NCBI RefSeq assembly: GCF_004798865.1
Contig: NW_025335268.1
Span: 53,747,922 to 53,811,921, forward strand
DNA: 64,000 nucleotides
Source: Varanus komodoensis
Taxonomy: Eukaryota > Chordata > Lepidosauria > Squamata > Varanidae
Direction: 5' to 3'
Under the pieces are notes generated by a model. That model did not search any database. It was not told the DNA's origin and saw only the letters and a program-made list of their open reading frames with translations. The position numbers and the translations under genes are program-made. Of this stretch, positions 13,201-23,450 are shown one piece after another. Position 1 is the stretch's first letter, and every line of letters starts with the position of its first letter.

Positions 13201-16126
13201 TTATGTTCAAACAGCCAGCCAGAAAATATTCCTAGGTAGATGCCTACATGCGCTCCCTTGGCACACTCCCTCTGTCCCTTGCACAGGTGCTGCATATGCT
13301 GATGCCTTCTGTGTGCCTGCTGCAGGGGGCAGGGGGCAGCCCCTAGCAGCATGTGCAAATCTTGTGCATGGGTGTTTGTGTACATGTTTGCAGTGTGAGG
13401 GGGAAAAGATGCGGGTGGGTGTGCTTGCATGTTGACACAGAACAAGGTAGTAGCAGGGAGTGTGACAGCAGAACTCTAGTGATTTGGCAATCGCTTCACT
13501 AAGCAGCAGAAAAAATCTCCAGTGCCAGCTGGCTGAGGCCATGCGTAGGGGAGCATGCGGGCCAGTGAGGGAGAGGCAAGTGATGCAGGCGGGAGCAGCC
13601 TGTGCCGGGAAAGATTTGCAGCTGCAAGTGCTCATGGGACAGCAGCTTCATTTGGAGGAAAGATGGAGAAGGGTGAAAACCACTCATGCATGGAAATCAA
13701 ATGCCTGTCTGAACCCAGGATCCAAGGTAGGGTACTGTGCAGTAAGATGAGCACATGTCAGGTTTAGCATTATGCATGAATGCAGCCACTGTATGCTGAC
13801 AAGCTGTTTACATTTTCTTTTGCATAGTGTGTGTCACACTGGCCCATGTTATCTATGTTTCTTATACTGTTACAAAAGCCACTGAAAGTACTTAGATCTT
13901 TCATGACATTTCTGTGACTACTCCGCTGTAAATAATTTACAAACTGCACTATGTGTAACATTTATAGAATGAAAAATCGTTTATCTTCCTGTTTCTTGGA
14001 TAATTGCATGAATTCAATTTTTAAAAAATGTTATAGTAAAAGCATCTACAATGTTAGGCAATAGACTATTTTGGAACTTCCTAATTGTTAAATATTTTTG
14101 CTGTAGGGTGGAAAGGAGCATGGTGTTCCCATCCTAATCTCCGAAATTCACCCAGGTCAGCCTGCCGATAGATGTGGTGGTCTACACGTTGGAGATGCCA
14201 TTTTGGCAGTAAATGGAGTTAATTTGAGAGATGCCAAACATAAAGAAGCTGTAACTATTCTTTCCCAGCAGGTATTTTAATTCATTAATGCTGGACTGTT
14301 AATATATGAACATGCTTCTGGTTGCTTTTTCCATATTCTTTTGGGTGGTGCATCCCTTATGAGAGGGAAGCTTTATTTGCTATTGGAAAGTTATCATATG
14401 CAAGATACAACAGGCCTTCTAAGTGAAGGCCTTGGTCTATTTTTACAGGCAAAAATCTTGTTAGATAATAGTTGGAGTTTCTCAAACTTTCCTTATTAAC
14501 ATTTTCTAAAATACCATATTTATACATATTTATTTATTTTGCCTGCAAAATAAGGCCTGTCATATCTTGCATATGAAAACTTTCCAATAACAAATACAGC
14601 TTCCCTCTCATAAAAGAATTCTACAGAGTTCCAAGTACAGAGCATAACATCTAGACTAATGATGAAACCGAGAAGGTTTTTCAGGTTCACATATAAAGCT
14701 TACTGCATTGTACAAAACAGAAACTAAAGCTGGGCATAGTCTGTGCATTTTAGGTCTTAATTTATGGTCAGAGAAAGCCAACTTTCCAAGTTTTCTTATT
14801 TCAGCAAAGATTCTATTAGCTAATACGTTAAATAGGCATATTCTAAAAGACATGTACTTCAGTCCAGCTTTTATTTTATGTTAATATTTCTTTACTAATC
14901 TGTCATGTACTTTAATGACTCATTACGCTCAACACTCATTGCTCAATGTGTTTACACTTAAACTGTTGTGCAGCAAAAGAGGAGGCGTGGATGAGATGAA
15001 GGGAAGCTGCAGGGTGGCAAATGAGAAAACTCTTATGGAGCTGATGACAAGTCACTCTCCCTGAAGTGGCCTGCCTTGTGGCTGCTTTGGTACAATGTAA
15101 ACAGTCATGTTTGGTTTTGTACTGGTATAAATAGAATATACTTTATTACAATTTTATAGTTATCATTCAAGTCCGAATTTTCTCTCTTTCTTGGATGGTT
15201 TATTCTTAGAAAGAACATGATACTAATTTTCTATTCCAGAGAGGGGAAATTGAATTTGAAGTTGTGTATGTTGCTCCAGAAGTAGACTCTGATGATGAAA
15301 ATGTAGAGTATGAGGATGAGAGTGGACATCGTTATCGTCTGTATCTTGATGAATTGGAGGAAGGTGGAAATTCTGTTTCTAATAGAAAAGACGGAAGTGG
15401 AGATGTCAAGCCAATGCAAGGTAAAACATTTAAAAATGCAATTAAGATAAACATTCAAGTTATACTTCATATAAAGGCTTTGTACATCATTTAATTAGTC
15501 TTGTTTCACGCTTGAATTTTAGTAAATTTTACTTTTTGAAATGCATCTTGCAGTGCCGTCCTTGACTTGGCTTTTCCAATGTACTTAAGATGGAAAGGAT
15601 CACTACTCATGGTATCATTTCAGTATCACCAAGCATGTTCTTGGCAAATAGAATGGCTGATATATTTAGGGTTGGGTGGCCATTTTAAGCTTTCCTCTGC
15701 TCTTTTGCCAGAATATTGCCATGTTTTCCTGTAGGTTGATAAAGCAGATTCTGATTTTGATTTTGCCTCACTAGAACTTGGCAGATGGTGATCTTTGCTT
15801 TATTCTATGTAGGTGAACTTGTAGTTGGCTTGTGGTAATTTATGTAAAAATAAATGATTAGAAGCCTTGTTTTTGGCTCTTTCTGTATATTTACCCCCAT
15901 TCCCAGATTTTTAGGAATGATTGTGCTTCACCCAGCAAGAATGTGGGATGTGCCTCTAAGTTTGTAAATCGTAAGATTCTACAACTAATCATAGTATCTT
16001 TTCTCTTTGGCAGTGTTTGATAAGAAAGCAAGTATTGACAGTCATGAAAATGGAGACCTAGGAAATTCAATTGAAACAGAAGAGACTGTGTCTAAACTAG
16101 CCCACTCTGCTGAGAGCTTAGCCTAA
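7050..16126 (+). CDS. GOPC: GOPC (PIST/CAL/FIG), Golgi-associated PDZ and coiled-coil protein; 5'-partial, 8 exons
   Basis: Spliced CDS: 7050-7214, 8634-8657, 10350-10525, 10885-11050, 12473-12568, 14107-14271, 15240-15420, 16014-16126. Every junction has AG/GT and the phases agree, giving 361 residues plus TAA. Nearly every stretch matches the vertebrate protein as I remember it: a coiled coil (about residues 1-150, starting [13 protein letters not shown]), a linker, then a PDZ domain (about 190-276) with carboxylate-binding loop GLGISIT, followed by an acidic segment and a divergent tail. Known role of the family: a trans-Golgi/vesicle adaptor whose PDZ domain binds C-termini of membrane proteins such as CFTR and directs them to lysosomes; it also takes part in acrosome formation. 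The N-terminal exon (about 97 residues in human) is left of the window, so the promoter is not visible. The neighbour DCBLD1 is convergent, as in mammals. Confidence 0.97.
7215..10349 (+). other. GOPC introns 2 and 3
   Basis: Apart from exon 3, the sequence is non-coding. 7720-8130 is richer in GC with a short A/G homopolymer and no coding homology. 9335-9480 is a fragment of the LINE-tail-type repeat, and 8230-8310 resembles the short CAATCCTATG-type repeat. Nothing else was recognised. Confidence 0.6.
8634..8657 (+). CDS. GOPC: GOPC exon 3, 24-bp cassette microexon (SAPSVEDM)
   Basis: Eight codons flanked by CCTAAG and GTAAGT, phase 0 on both sides, so it can be included or skipped without changing frame. 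It falls exactly where the longer mammalian isoform carries an 8-residue insert (SGPSVEEL in human, from memory) that is absent from the shorter isoform. Inclusion is reported to be neuronal (nPIST). Exon identity is seen in the sequence; tissue control here is inferred. Confidence 0.92.
10350..10525 (+). CDS. GOPC: GOPC exon 4, coiled coil/leucine zipper
   Basis: It begins GAG AGA GAA ([11 protein letters not shown]) after TTTGCTAG and ends GGA AG before GTGTGT, leaving phase 2. It encodes the long coiled coil with [18 protein letters not shown], which is almost identical to mammals. Confidence 0.97.
10885..11050 (+). CDS. GOPC: GOPC exon 5, end of coiled coil and linker
   Basis: The first base completes the Arg codon shared with exon 4. 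It continues [20 protein letters not shown] and ends at PPGH before GTGAGC. An open frame continues about 220 bp into the intron, so intron retention would add an unrelated tail. Confidence 0.97.
11540..11740 (-). mobile_element. SINE-like repeat, 3' part
   Basis: 'CCATTTTATGCTCACAATAACCTTG' followed by 'GGAGTAGGCTAAGCAGAGA' is a worn copy of the squamate SINE tail seen more clearly at 61690-61905 and 27055-27215. It is read on the - strand and is preceded by an ATC microsatellite. Confidence 0.5.
12473..12568 (+). CDS. GOPC: GOPC exon 6, linker and start of PDZ domain
   Basis: 32 codons from [13 protein letters not shown] to GLGISIT, following ACTAG and preceding GTAATA. It carries the PDZ carboxylate-binding loop (GLGI). 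The first two residues (NP) differ from the DQ I recall in human. Confidence 0.96.
12569..14106 (+). other. GOPC intron 6 with repeated GTCTGAACCCAGG units
   Basis: GTCTGAACCCAGG appears at 12711, 13061 and 13707. The first two are followed within about 10 bp by (C)ATGGT. A (TTG)n tract lies at 12966-12996 and the block 13250-13720 is GC-rich, unlike its surroundings. Related sequence ('GAACCCA', 'AACCATGGTT') reappears at 48720-49640. It looks like an unidentified DNA-transposon-type family. No coding homology was seen. Confidence 0.5.
14107..14271 (+). CDS. GOPC: GOPC exon 7, PDZ core
   Basis: 55 codons from [20 protein letters not shown] to VTILSQQ, after GCTGTAG and before GTATTT. It includes the GDAILAVNG turn and the helix carrying HKEAVTIL, whose His starts the ligand groove in class I PDZ domains. 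Confidence 0.97.
14357..14613. repeat. Long inverted repeat in GOPC intron 7
   Basis: The left arm at 14357-14418 is the reverse complement of the right arm at about 14552-14613, with 5 differences in 62 bp. Homology continues inward as AGGCCTTATTTT...CAGGCAAAA with a small internal duplication in the left arm. Both arms also share ATTCTTTT outside, with a 14-bp insertion in the left one. It could form a long hairpin in the pre-mRNA. It is either a foldback MITE or a local inverted duplication. Confidence 0.9.
15240..15420 (+). CDS. GOPC: GOPC exon 8, end of PDZ and acidic segment
   Basis: It starts [13 protein letters not shown] (the last PDZ strand), then an acidic stretch [14 protein letters not shown] and the conserved [12 protein letters not shown]. 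It ends CAA G before GTAAAA (phase 1). The residues after DELEE ([19 protein letters not shown]) are less conserved. Confidence 0.96.
16014..16126 (+). CDS. GOPC: GOPC exon 9, terminal coding exon with altered C-terminus
   Basis: It starts after TTGGCAG, completes Val, and reads [17 protein letters not shown], matching the family. It then ends [11 protein letters not shown] and stops at TAA 16124-16126. The mammalian protein, from memory, ends SKLDDLHTLYHKKSY. The DNA just after SKL still resembles the mammalian end, but in another frame. Confidence 0.9.
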
Positions 16127-16596
16127 AAAGTCCTACCCCTAAATCATCAACAGAACTGGTCCTTTCTTTAAGATGGGTTGTGTAGACTGGTCTACATTAT
16201 ATATGCCACAGAAAGTTCAAAAAGAAAAAAGACTAAAGTAAAGGGAAACTGTGTAACTGTTACCTGAAAAAACCCTGTTCTGTTGATTACCTCAGGGCTT
16301 CGTTACGAGCAAATCAAAATGTGTAAACTTCCCATTTTTCTAAGAAGTTGCATGTCAAATGAATTTCCCATTCAATGATAAGCACCAAAGCATGTTGTTT
16401 CCAAAGGTTTTCCTTGAATCTTACTTTGGATTGTGTTTATGATAAAAGGTATAGAATGATGTGGAAGAAGTTTGACATCTTTTTCCCCTAATAGCAAAAA
16501 ACAAAAAAAGGGAAAAAGCATCTATTTCCTAGAGAAATAGCCTTCAGCTGTCATAGACAGAGGGCATGAGTTCTCTGTGGTGTATTCCTGACTTTG

Positions 16597-16644
16597 TTAA
16601 CTGGTTATTTTAAGTGTGTCTTAACTGGTTATTTTAAGTGCATC
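16597..16644 (+). repeat. Tandem duplication, 24-bp period
   Basis: TTAACTGGTTATTTTAAGTG occurs at 16597-16616 and again at 16621-16640, each followed by a 4-base spacer (TGTC, CATC). It lies inside the GOPC 3' UTR. Confidence 0.9.
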
Positions 16645-18120
16645 TTGTCAAAGAAAGGTGAACAGGAAAAAGTCACTTCATGTTTTTTACAATATACAAA
16701 CATCCGTTTTCCTTATAAACATCCATGCAAAACATTTTGATTGCTAAATATTTATTGTGACGTTCTATGAATTGGGCCTCAAGTGATCTGTTCATAGATG
16801 AATTTTCTTTCAGCATTATATAATGCATTGGGTGTCATTCAAATATTTATGCTTCCTTGCCAATCAATGCTGGATTCAAAATCTTCTCCAAATGTATTGA
16901 ATTGCATTCTGTTTATTAATTTTTAAAGGCAAAATTAGTATAAAATTGGCCAGCTGAAATTATGTATGCCGTTTAGTCTTTCATGGGGCTGTCATACATT
17001 GGAATCATTGGGTGGGTATCACTCTGTACACTGGTTTGAGTTGGATTTGGGTAGCTAATTCTTCCCACTGCACCTTGTTAGAGTCACCACACAGTGTTAT
17101 CTGCATAACCCTGGTTGTTTGAAGGAATCCAGTAGATTTATGAATCAGCTGTACTCCTGACAATCTGTAAAAATCTGGCTTTTTCAAAACGCACTAACAT
17201 TTAACCCTTTCAACAATCCAGTTTCACACATCTCTCCCCCACATTATCGGTGACTGCAGAGGTTGCTGTGCATTGGAATGGAAATGCCCATGCAAATATA
17301 CTCTTAGCTATAATTTTGTTTGGGAGGAAATACTCTTTTACGGGCATGATTTTATGAGAGGTCCTAAGAATGGCAACTCAAGTCTTTCTATTAACATTCT
17401 CTATTAGAGCAGCAGACTCATGAGACTTTTGGCATGATAAGATGAGAAGGAGCCATTGAACACGTAAGCATTGAATCTGTAGTAAAATAGTCTTATGATG
17501 GCTTCAGCAAAAACGGTCCCCTGCTTTTTGAAAATGTCCAAGTTACTGCGAGAACAATTGACCACAATATCACTGCTTTAAAACTATTGCTGATGGCTCT
17601 GCCCACATGGCGGCATAGCTGTCTGTAAGCTCCAGTCACACAGTTAGTTGAGAATTGTTACACACTGGGAACAAGGTTGTAGCAACTTTTTGGTGTCTCA
17701 TGTTGGGAGCTTATAGACCATGAGCCTTCCATGTGGTTAAAGCTCTTGTGGAAAGAATTCTCTGGTTATGATTGTGAGGTATATATAGTTGCAATGCAAT
17801 GCCCGCCACATAAATGGAATGCTTGTGGTACCAGGGTTGTGGTAGGCATCGCTTCGCCACGCTATGTGAAGAGGGTCATGTGAATTTCCCCTAGACAAAT
17901 GGAAGTCAGTACATTGTATATCTGGCAGGGATGGTTTTGGCACTGTTCAGGATCAGCTACCAAATTTGTTACATTACAACTGGACTGTATTTGTGTTTTG
18001 TTTTGTTTTTTTAAAGAAAACCCGTAATATTACAAAATGGCTCATCTGAAAGGTCCAAGGCATTTTTATAGTACATTGATATTAAGGGGGCTGTCTTGGC
18101 TAGGTCCTATCTACTGGGGG

Positions 18121-18121
<1 letters not shown>

Positions 18122-18154
<33 letters not shown>
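18122..18154 (+). repeat. (TG)n microsatellite in the GOPC 3' UTR
   Basis: An uninterrupted TG tract of about 16 units, followed by ACACATACACATG, which can pair back onto it. In RNA a UG repeat is a binding site for TDP-43 and CELF proteins. Confidence 0.95.
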
Positions 18155-18156
<2 letters not shown>

Positions 18157-18362
18157 ACATACACATGTATCTTATAAGAATGCACATTTTCCATATGCAA
18201 ACACTTAAAACCATGTAATAGCTTTTATTATTATAGGATAAAGCATGAAATGCCTGCCCTTCATTGCCTGTTTTGCAGGCCATTAAACTGTCACATGTAA
18301 AGATGTATTTTGAGAGTGGAAATAATGTAAAATGAAACTTTGTAAGGTGTTTTTCTATAGAA

Positions 18363-18853
18363 TGTACATAAATGGAAAAAGTGAAAGCCCTTTAGCGTAA
18401 TGTCAGTTAACCTAATGTTTAATGCTAAAAATGTTGTGTTGTAGAACACATTTAAACTTGTCTCTTCTAGATGCACTATATATGTTTATAGAGATCTTAA
18501 AAATGTAAATACTTTATGCAAAAAATGCTATTTATAAATTCTTTAACTGTTGCTCATAAATAATTTTTGTGTGTCATTCCACTCACTTGCTCATGAAAAT
18601 GTATTTCATTTGCAGTAATTTTTTATAGCTGCTCCTTTAATACTGCATATTATTAAATACTGTTAAAGTAATGTTGCAGTAGTAATACTGCATATTATTA
18701 AATACTGTAATACTATCTCCAAGGAAAACCAAGTCTTTGAAGCAAGCAATGAAGATGGAAACAACACATTGTCCAATGTTCACGAATGTGCCTTTGCCTG
18801 TCATCTAAGGCAATGAAGAAGTGCATGTAATTTTCTGGAGTATTTTGTAAATA
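18363..18853 (+). promoter_or_regulatory. Three Pumilio-type motifs in GOPC 3' UTR
   Basis: TGTACATA at 18363-18370, TGTAAATA at 18504-18511 and TGTAAATA at 18846-18853 all fit UGUANAUA, the PUM1/PUM2 site. Three within 500 bp is suggestive, but the region is AT-rich and chance matches occur. Confidence 0.4.
18638..18708 (+). repeat. Direct repeat of 26 bp
   Basis: The 26-bp unit at 18638-18663 (beginning TAATACTGCATATTATTAAA) recurs exactly at 18683-18708, 45 bp further on. It is AT-rich and near the presumed end of the GOPC UTR. Confidence 0.9.
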
Positions 18854-19878
18854 ATATTTCACCATGTAATCCTTTATCCAGGTATCCTTTTATTTTTCAT
18901 TACAGAATTGAGTTATCCCTTTACACTGGTCCTTCATACGAGAAGGAACAGATGCCCCTTTCGGGAGTTTGAGTGAAAGTGGGGAGCTTAACGTGGGCAG
19001 GCCAGAATACAGGGCACAACTCAAAAGTCCCCATGTATGCTTGGTTTTGCTGAATGAGGTTTGAAGCCCTCTTCACGATAGGTGTCAAATGTGTGCAAGT
19101 CTGAAGCAAAGCCACCCCACGTTAGGGATGCTGGGAGTGGGGATGGTGTAAGCATTCCCCTTTCCAGTTGAAGCCTGCATGCCTTTGCTCAAACTCTTGA
19201 ATAGGGTTGTGGAGTGATTTATGTCTCTGAGTGGGACTTGCTTAGGAGGACATGGCTTTTGCACACTCTTTATGTGCAGCAGAAATGACCTTAGTCTCTC
19301 CTTCAGAATGAACCTTTCAGTGTTCTCTCCATTTATGGGCTGATTCCTGGAATGTTGAATTGTAAGCTTTTGCAAGAAAGCCTTGTATCTCTCTCTACTT
19401 TCTTGTTAATAGTATTCCAGAGATTCTACATATGGATTATATTCGGGAGAACAGATTGTCTCCTCTGAAGCCCCAGAAGCATGTGCCCTTTCACATCATA
19501 ATACTGTTGTTCTGTCACAAGTGACAAAAATGCAGATGTTGTTTTGCCCTCATTGCATTTGCATAACTGCAGTATTTATTAAAATCAGGCTTCTCCTGAA
19601 GTTTTTCTTGGTACTATGTTGTTCTTCATGTGATAGTATTATTGAAAATGCATCACTGGGTTATGTCCACACTCACAGACAAGCAGCAGCGAAAGAGACG
19701 CACTCTGACCACCACCATTGCTAGTTCCTCTAGACACACTTGGGGAAGCCTGGAACTTTTGAAATGTTGCTCTGATACAATGGATGTGATTGCACAACCT
19801 ACAAGACTGTCAATGGTAACATGTCAGGCTTGTTGGATATCGCTTGTAAACTCAATGTTTTTTTCTTTCTACTTTGCT

Positions 19879-19991
19879 AATAAAATGAAAGATTCAGCCT
19901 GCTGTTTCCAAGAGCCAGATGAGTTTAGATTTGTGGGGCTTGCAGGAAAAGTCAGTATGAACTCTTTGTTTGGTTTAAGTTTATCATTAAA
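19879..19991 (+). terminator. Candidate poly(A) signals of GOPC
   Basis: AATAAA at 19879-19884 and ATTAAA at 19986-19991. The second is followed about 40 bp later by TGTTTTTTCC, a plausible downstream element. Neither can be confirmed without transcript data. Confidence 0.5.
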
Positions 19992-20015
19992 AAGCATTTG
20001 TATTTTACATTTTAA

Positions 20016-22260
20016 GTAGACATCACTGTTTTTTCCGGCATCAGTCTAAACCCGAACCCTTGCAATTTTGAAGGTGACAGAAGCTTGGTACAAAGGAAGG
20101 CCCCTGCAATACTAGGAAACTAGATTTCAGATGGTTGAAAGCAGAAGTAACTAAGTCTTGGAGGAATGTAAGGCTGAACTGGCAATTGGCATTTTGTTTA
20201 TCAGAAAGGCATTTTCTCCAGTGTGGTTGTTTTGTATAACATAGGAACAGACATGACACAGATATTTTGATAGGCATATGCATGGTGCAATATCCAGATT
20301 TTGTTTGTGTAATCTCTGCAAATATTCTGTTGGTGTCAGTCTAGCAGAAGATACAAGAGCTTCACAGCATATGCTACTGAAGCTGAAGTTGATTTTGTTT
20401 GCTTGCACATATACAGCATTGCATTGCTATGGTTTTGGACCATCAGGTTACTCCAAACATTTCAGAGTTCTTTTATGTTTATAAGGAATTTTACTTATTT
20501 TAGTGGAAAATTTAGGGTTTGATCTTGGATGGCATCTAATGTAGCCATACATTTCAGTTTTGAGAATGGGCAGTTCTGTACCCCAGATCTTGCCATCTAT
20601 TGACCCTGCCAAATTTCAGTAAGATTTGGCTACAAAAGCCAGTTTACAAGTTTTAAGTCTAAAGAAATGAACAACAAATCTCTGTATTGCTATCCCATGT
20701 GCCTTCCTGAAAGACTAAGGACCACGGCCAAGAAGCCTGTTTAGAGGACTTGTTGAAGCATCTTTTTCCAGCACATCAGTCAGTAACTTCAGACTACTTA
20801 AGTAAATACACACCAAATCTATGAAATGCTGATTATAGCAGCTTGACTATAGAGTCTGAACAAGCGTTAGGTCAAGGGTCCCCAGCATAGTGCTAGTGAG
20901 GACCTCCAGTGGGACTTGAAGAATTCTCCACATCCTGCCTCTTCGAATATGTATTTCTAATCATTAAGGAACAAGATTCTCGCTGGTCTTGAACCTGCTG
21001 CTGATCAGCTGTTTGGTGATCCAAAGAGTTGGAGAGTTGCTTCCTGGCCTCCCCCAGTCCATCTCCCCTTTGTGTGTTCACTCCCACCTCCCCCCTTGCT
21101 CCCTCTTCTAGCCGCTCTGTGTCTTTCTTCCTAGATGTAGCTTGTTATCATGCATGAGCAGACTGAACATCACTATCTCTCGACCTATTGCCTTCTACAA
21201 TCTGGTCTGTCCCCCATGCCCATGTGGTTGGAATACAATAGAACCATTAGCAGGGCATGACGGGGGTTCTAGTCCAACTTACCTGAAGGACACCATGTTG
21301 AAGAAGGCTTCTCAAGGCCATCTGAGTGCTAACAGAGCACACCATGCACCACATCTGTGAGCTATGGGCACAATGCATTATTTATGGTTCAAGTGATTGT
21401 AGAGCTCATTTGACTGCTCTCTGAATTCAATCTTAATTACTGTTTGATGTGGTAGAAAATGTATGGACCCTTCTCTTGTAGGCAAAACCTATTGAGAAGA
21501 ATTGGCTTCCTTTGGGGTGGAAAAATGTAAAAACACATGTATAGTTTTTTTTTTTTTTAACTTAAGCTTGGCTGAAACCAATCTTCTCTTGGGGTCCAAT
21601 GGGTCCTTCAAAATTCTAGATTAAGAGTGGAATAAAGAATTCCAATTTAACATAAAATATGTATTTATTTTAGTTTCACAATCCAAACATGCAGATTGTC
21701 ACAACTGGGGTCCATTGGTCCCCACAAAATTAAAACTGCTATCATCACAGAATCCTTAGAATTATAGGATTGTAAGGGTATAACCCTTTACAAATTTTAA
21801 ATTTCTCTAAAGAAGTCTGATTAGTTGTGTTATTTCAACTTTAACAAAAGCATGTACAGAAAGAAGTGTGTGTTGAACTGCTGTGAGATATTACTGTTGT
21901 AGAGGTGAGTTCCTATTTGTTTTGTCAGGGCAAACCAACCAGTAACATGACTGTGGAAGAGACATAATCTACCTTTTAAGCAACCCTTCATTGGGCTACC
22001 AGGAAGCCCTGGAGAACAACGAAGAGGAAACCTAAACTGCTGAGCTTGTAGTAAATATTTGGAGTTGTCCAACACACCAAAACAACTTAATTCCACCCCC
22101 CTAAAGAATATTACAGAACTGTTGCAGGATTGCATTATGAGCATGTTAACGCCGGTGCTGAAATAATATTTTCCAACTTGGAATAGAATTAACTTCCTAA
22201 AGCAATTCTTTATTCCTGGTGTCCAACAAACTTCTCCAGGAATCTTTCTGCAGCTGCTGC
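20016..22260. other. Intergenic, mostly unrecognised
   Basis: No gene seen. 20875-21310 may be a decayed hAT-type element: GGGTCCCCAGCATAGTG on the left and the reverse complement of a CACCATGTTGAAGAAG-like end on the right. The rest, including the AT-rich 21540-21830, shows nothing I can name. Confidence 0.4.
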
Positions 22261-22264
22261 CAAT

Positions 22265-22770
22265 ATCACATAGCCTGTATGTGACTCTGTGGTGCACCAC
22301 CCTTAGAATACTGTGTATAGTTCTGGTGACTGCACCTAAAGAAAGATGCTGTGGAGTTGGAGAATGTGCAGAAAAAGGCGACTAAAATGATCCAGGGCCT
22401 GGAGCAACTACCCTGTGGGGAAAGGTTACAACAGCTGGGCTTGCTTAGCTTAGGGAAAAGGTAAGTAAAGGAGTCATGATAAGAGTTGTACAGGATTATG
22501 CATGGTGTGAAGAAAGTCACTAAATAAACTTTTCCCCCTCATAATACTGGATTCCAATGTGGTCCTCCCATGAATCTGACTGGTGGGACATTCAGAACTG
22601 ATAAAATGCACTTCACCCAGTGCATTGTTAAACTGTGGAATTCACTTCCACCAGGTGTGGTGGCGGCCACTAATTTCAGCTTTAAAGGGGGCTTGGACAA
22701 TTTCATGGAAAACTGGCAGTTTAGGCCTCATAGCTATATGCTCGCTCTAGTACCAGAGGTAGTATGCTAA
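22265..22770 (+). mobile_element. CR1-like LINE 3' part
   Basis: It reads like the CR1 end of ORF2 and 3' UTR: 'TGTGTATAGTTCTGGTGACT', 'AAAATGATCCAGGGCCTGGA', then 'AAACTGTGGAATTCACTTCC' and 'GGGGGCTTGGACAATTTCAT'. It is truncated and decayed, and the same subfamily as 3050-3360. Confidence 0.8.
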
Positions 22771-23261
22771 TGTGTGCCAGTTGTCCAGAAAGGTGGAGGA
22801 TGCTGTTGAATTCATCTCCTGCTTGTGACCTTCCTTTGGGCAACTGGTTAGGCCACCACATGACTCCAGTGCAACATTGTTGTTCTGTAAAATACACTTT
22901 TATAGATCCATAACAATACTGCTGTGTGCTTGTGGTATAACCACAAATAATTATTTTTATACAGTTGAAATGTTACTTTGCCTATCCTATTTTGAGCAGA
23001 CCTTGGAGATAGAGCAGACCAAGCAGCTTAACCAGTCTTTTGGCACTTTCCCATTCATTTTAATAGTAATTCTTAGTGTGGCCAAGTGTGCTATTCAGGA
23101 AACATTCCACTATTTGAAGATGTCCTCATGTTGGTGGAACACCTCCTCAACGGAGGTGACACACAAGTAGTCGGAAGTCTTTCCTGCTATTTAAAATATG
23201 GCAATTATTTCTAAATGTGCATCCTCACATATGCATTAGCTGATGCAAATGATGTGTCCAT

Positions 23262-23450
23262 GTAGTGTGGTGCTGAAAGTGTTGGACTGGGAGACTCAGA
23301 AGATGCAGGTTCTAGTCCCCATGAAACTTGCTGGGTGACTTTGAGCCATTCATTCTCAGCTTAGTCTGCCTCATAGGGTTGTTGTGAGGTAAAATGAGTC
23401 CATGCAAGCTACCTTGGATTCTGCACAAGAGGAAAAAGCTACAGGACAAC
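23262..23450 (+). mobile_element. tRNA-derived SINE
   Basis: A head with tRNA-like promoter boxes (TAGTGTGGTGCTGAAAGTG and box B GGTTCTAGTCC). It is followed by 'AAACTTGCTGGGTGACTTTG' and 'CTCATAGGGTTGTTGTGAGG', the MIR-like body common in squamates. Confidence 0.75.

Larger units (their letters stand above)
16127..20015 (+). other. GOPC: Probable GOPC 3' untranslated region
   Basis: No coding sequence follows the stop. Candidate poly(A) signals are AATAAA at 19879-19884 and ATTAAA at 19986-19991, the latter with a T-rich stretch about 40 bp downstream. The region holds a (TG)n tract, two small duplications and three Pumilio-type TGTANATA motifs. The end is inferred, since an earlier unseen signal is possible. 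Confidence 0.6.

Noticed and set aside
13005-13767. Cluster of open frames in GOPC intron 6
   Set aside because: They lie in a GC-rich repeat block on both strands, and none resembles a protein.
21830-22300. 156-codon open frame on the - strand
   Set aside because: It partly overlaps a CR1 fragment in antisense; no recognisable domain.
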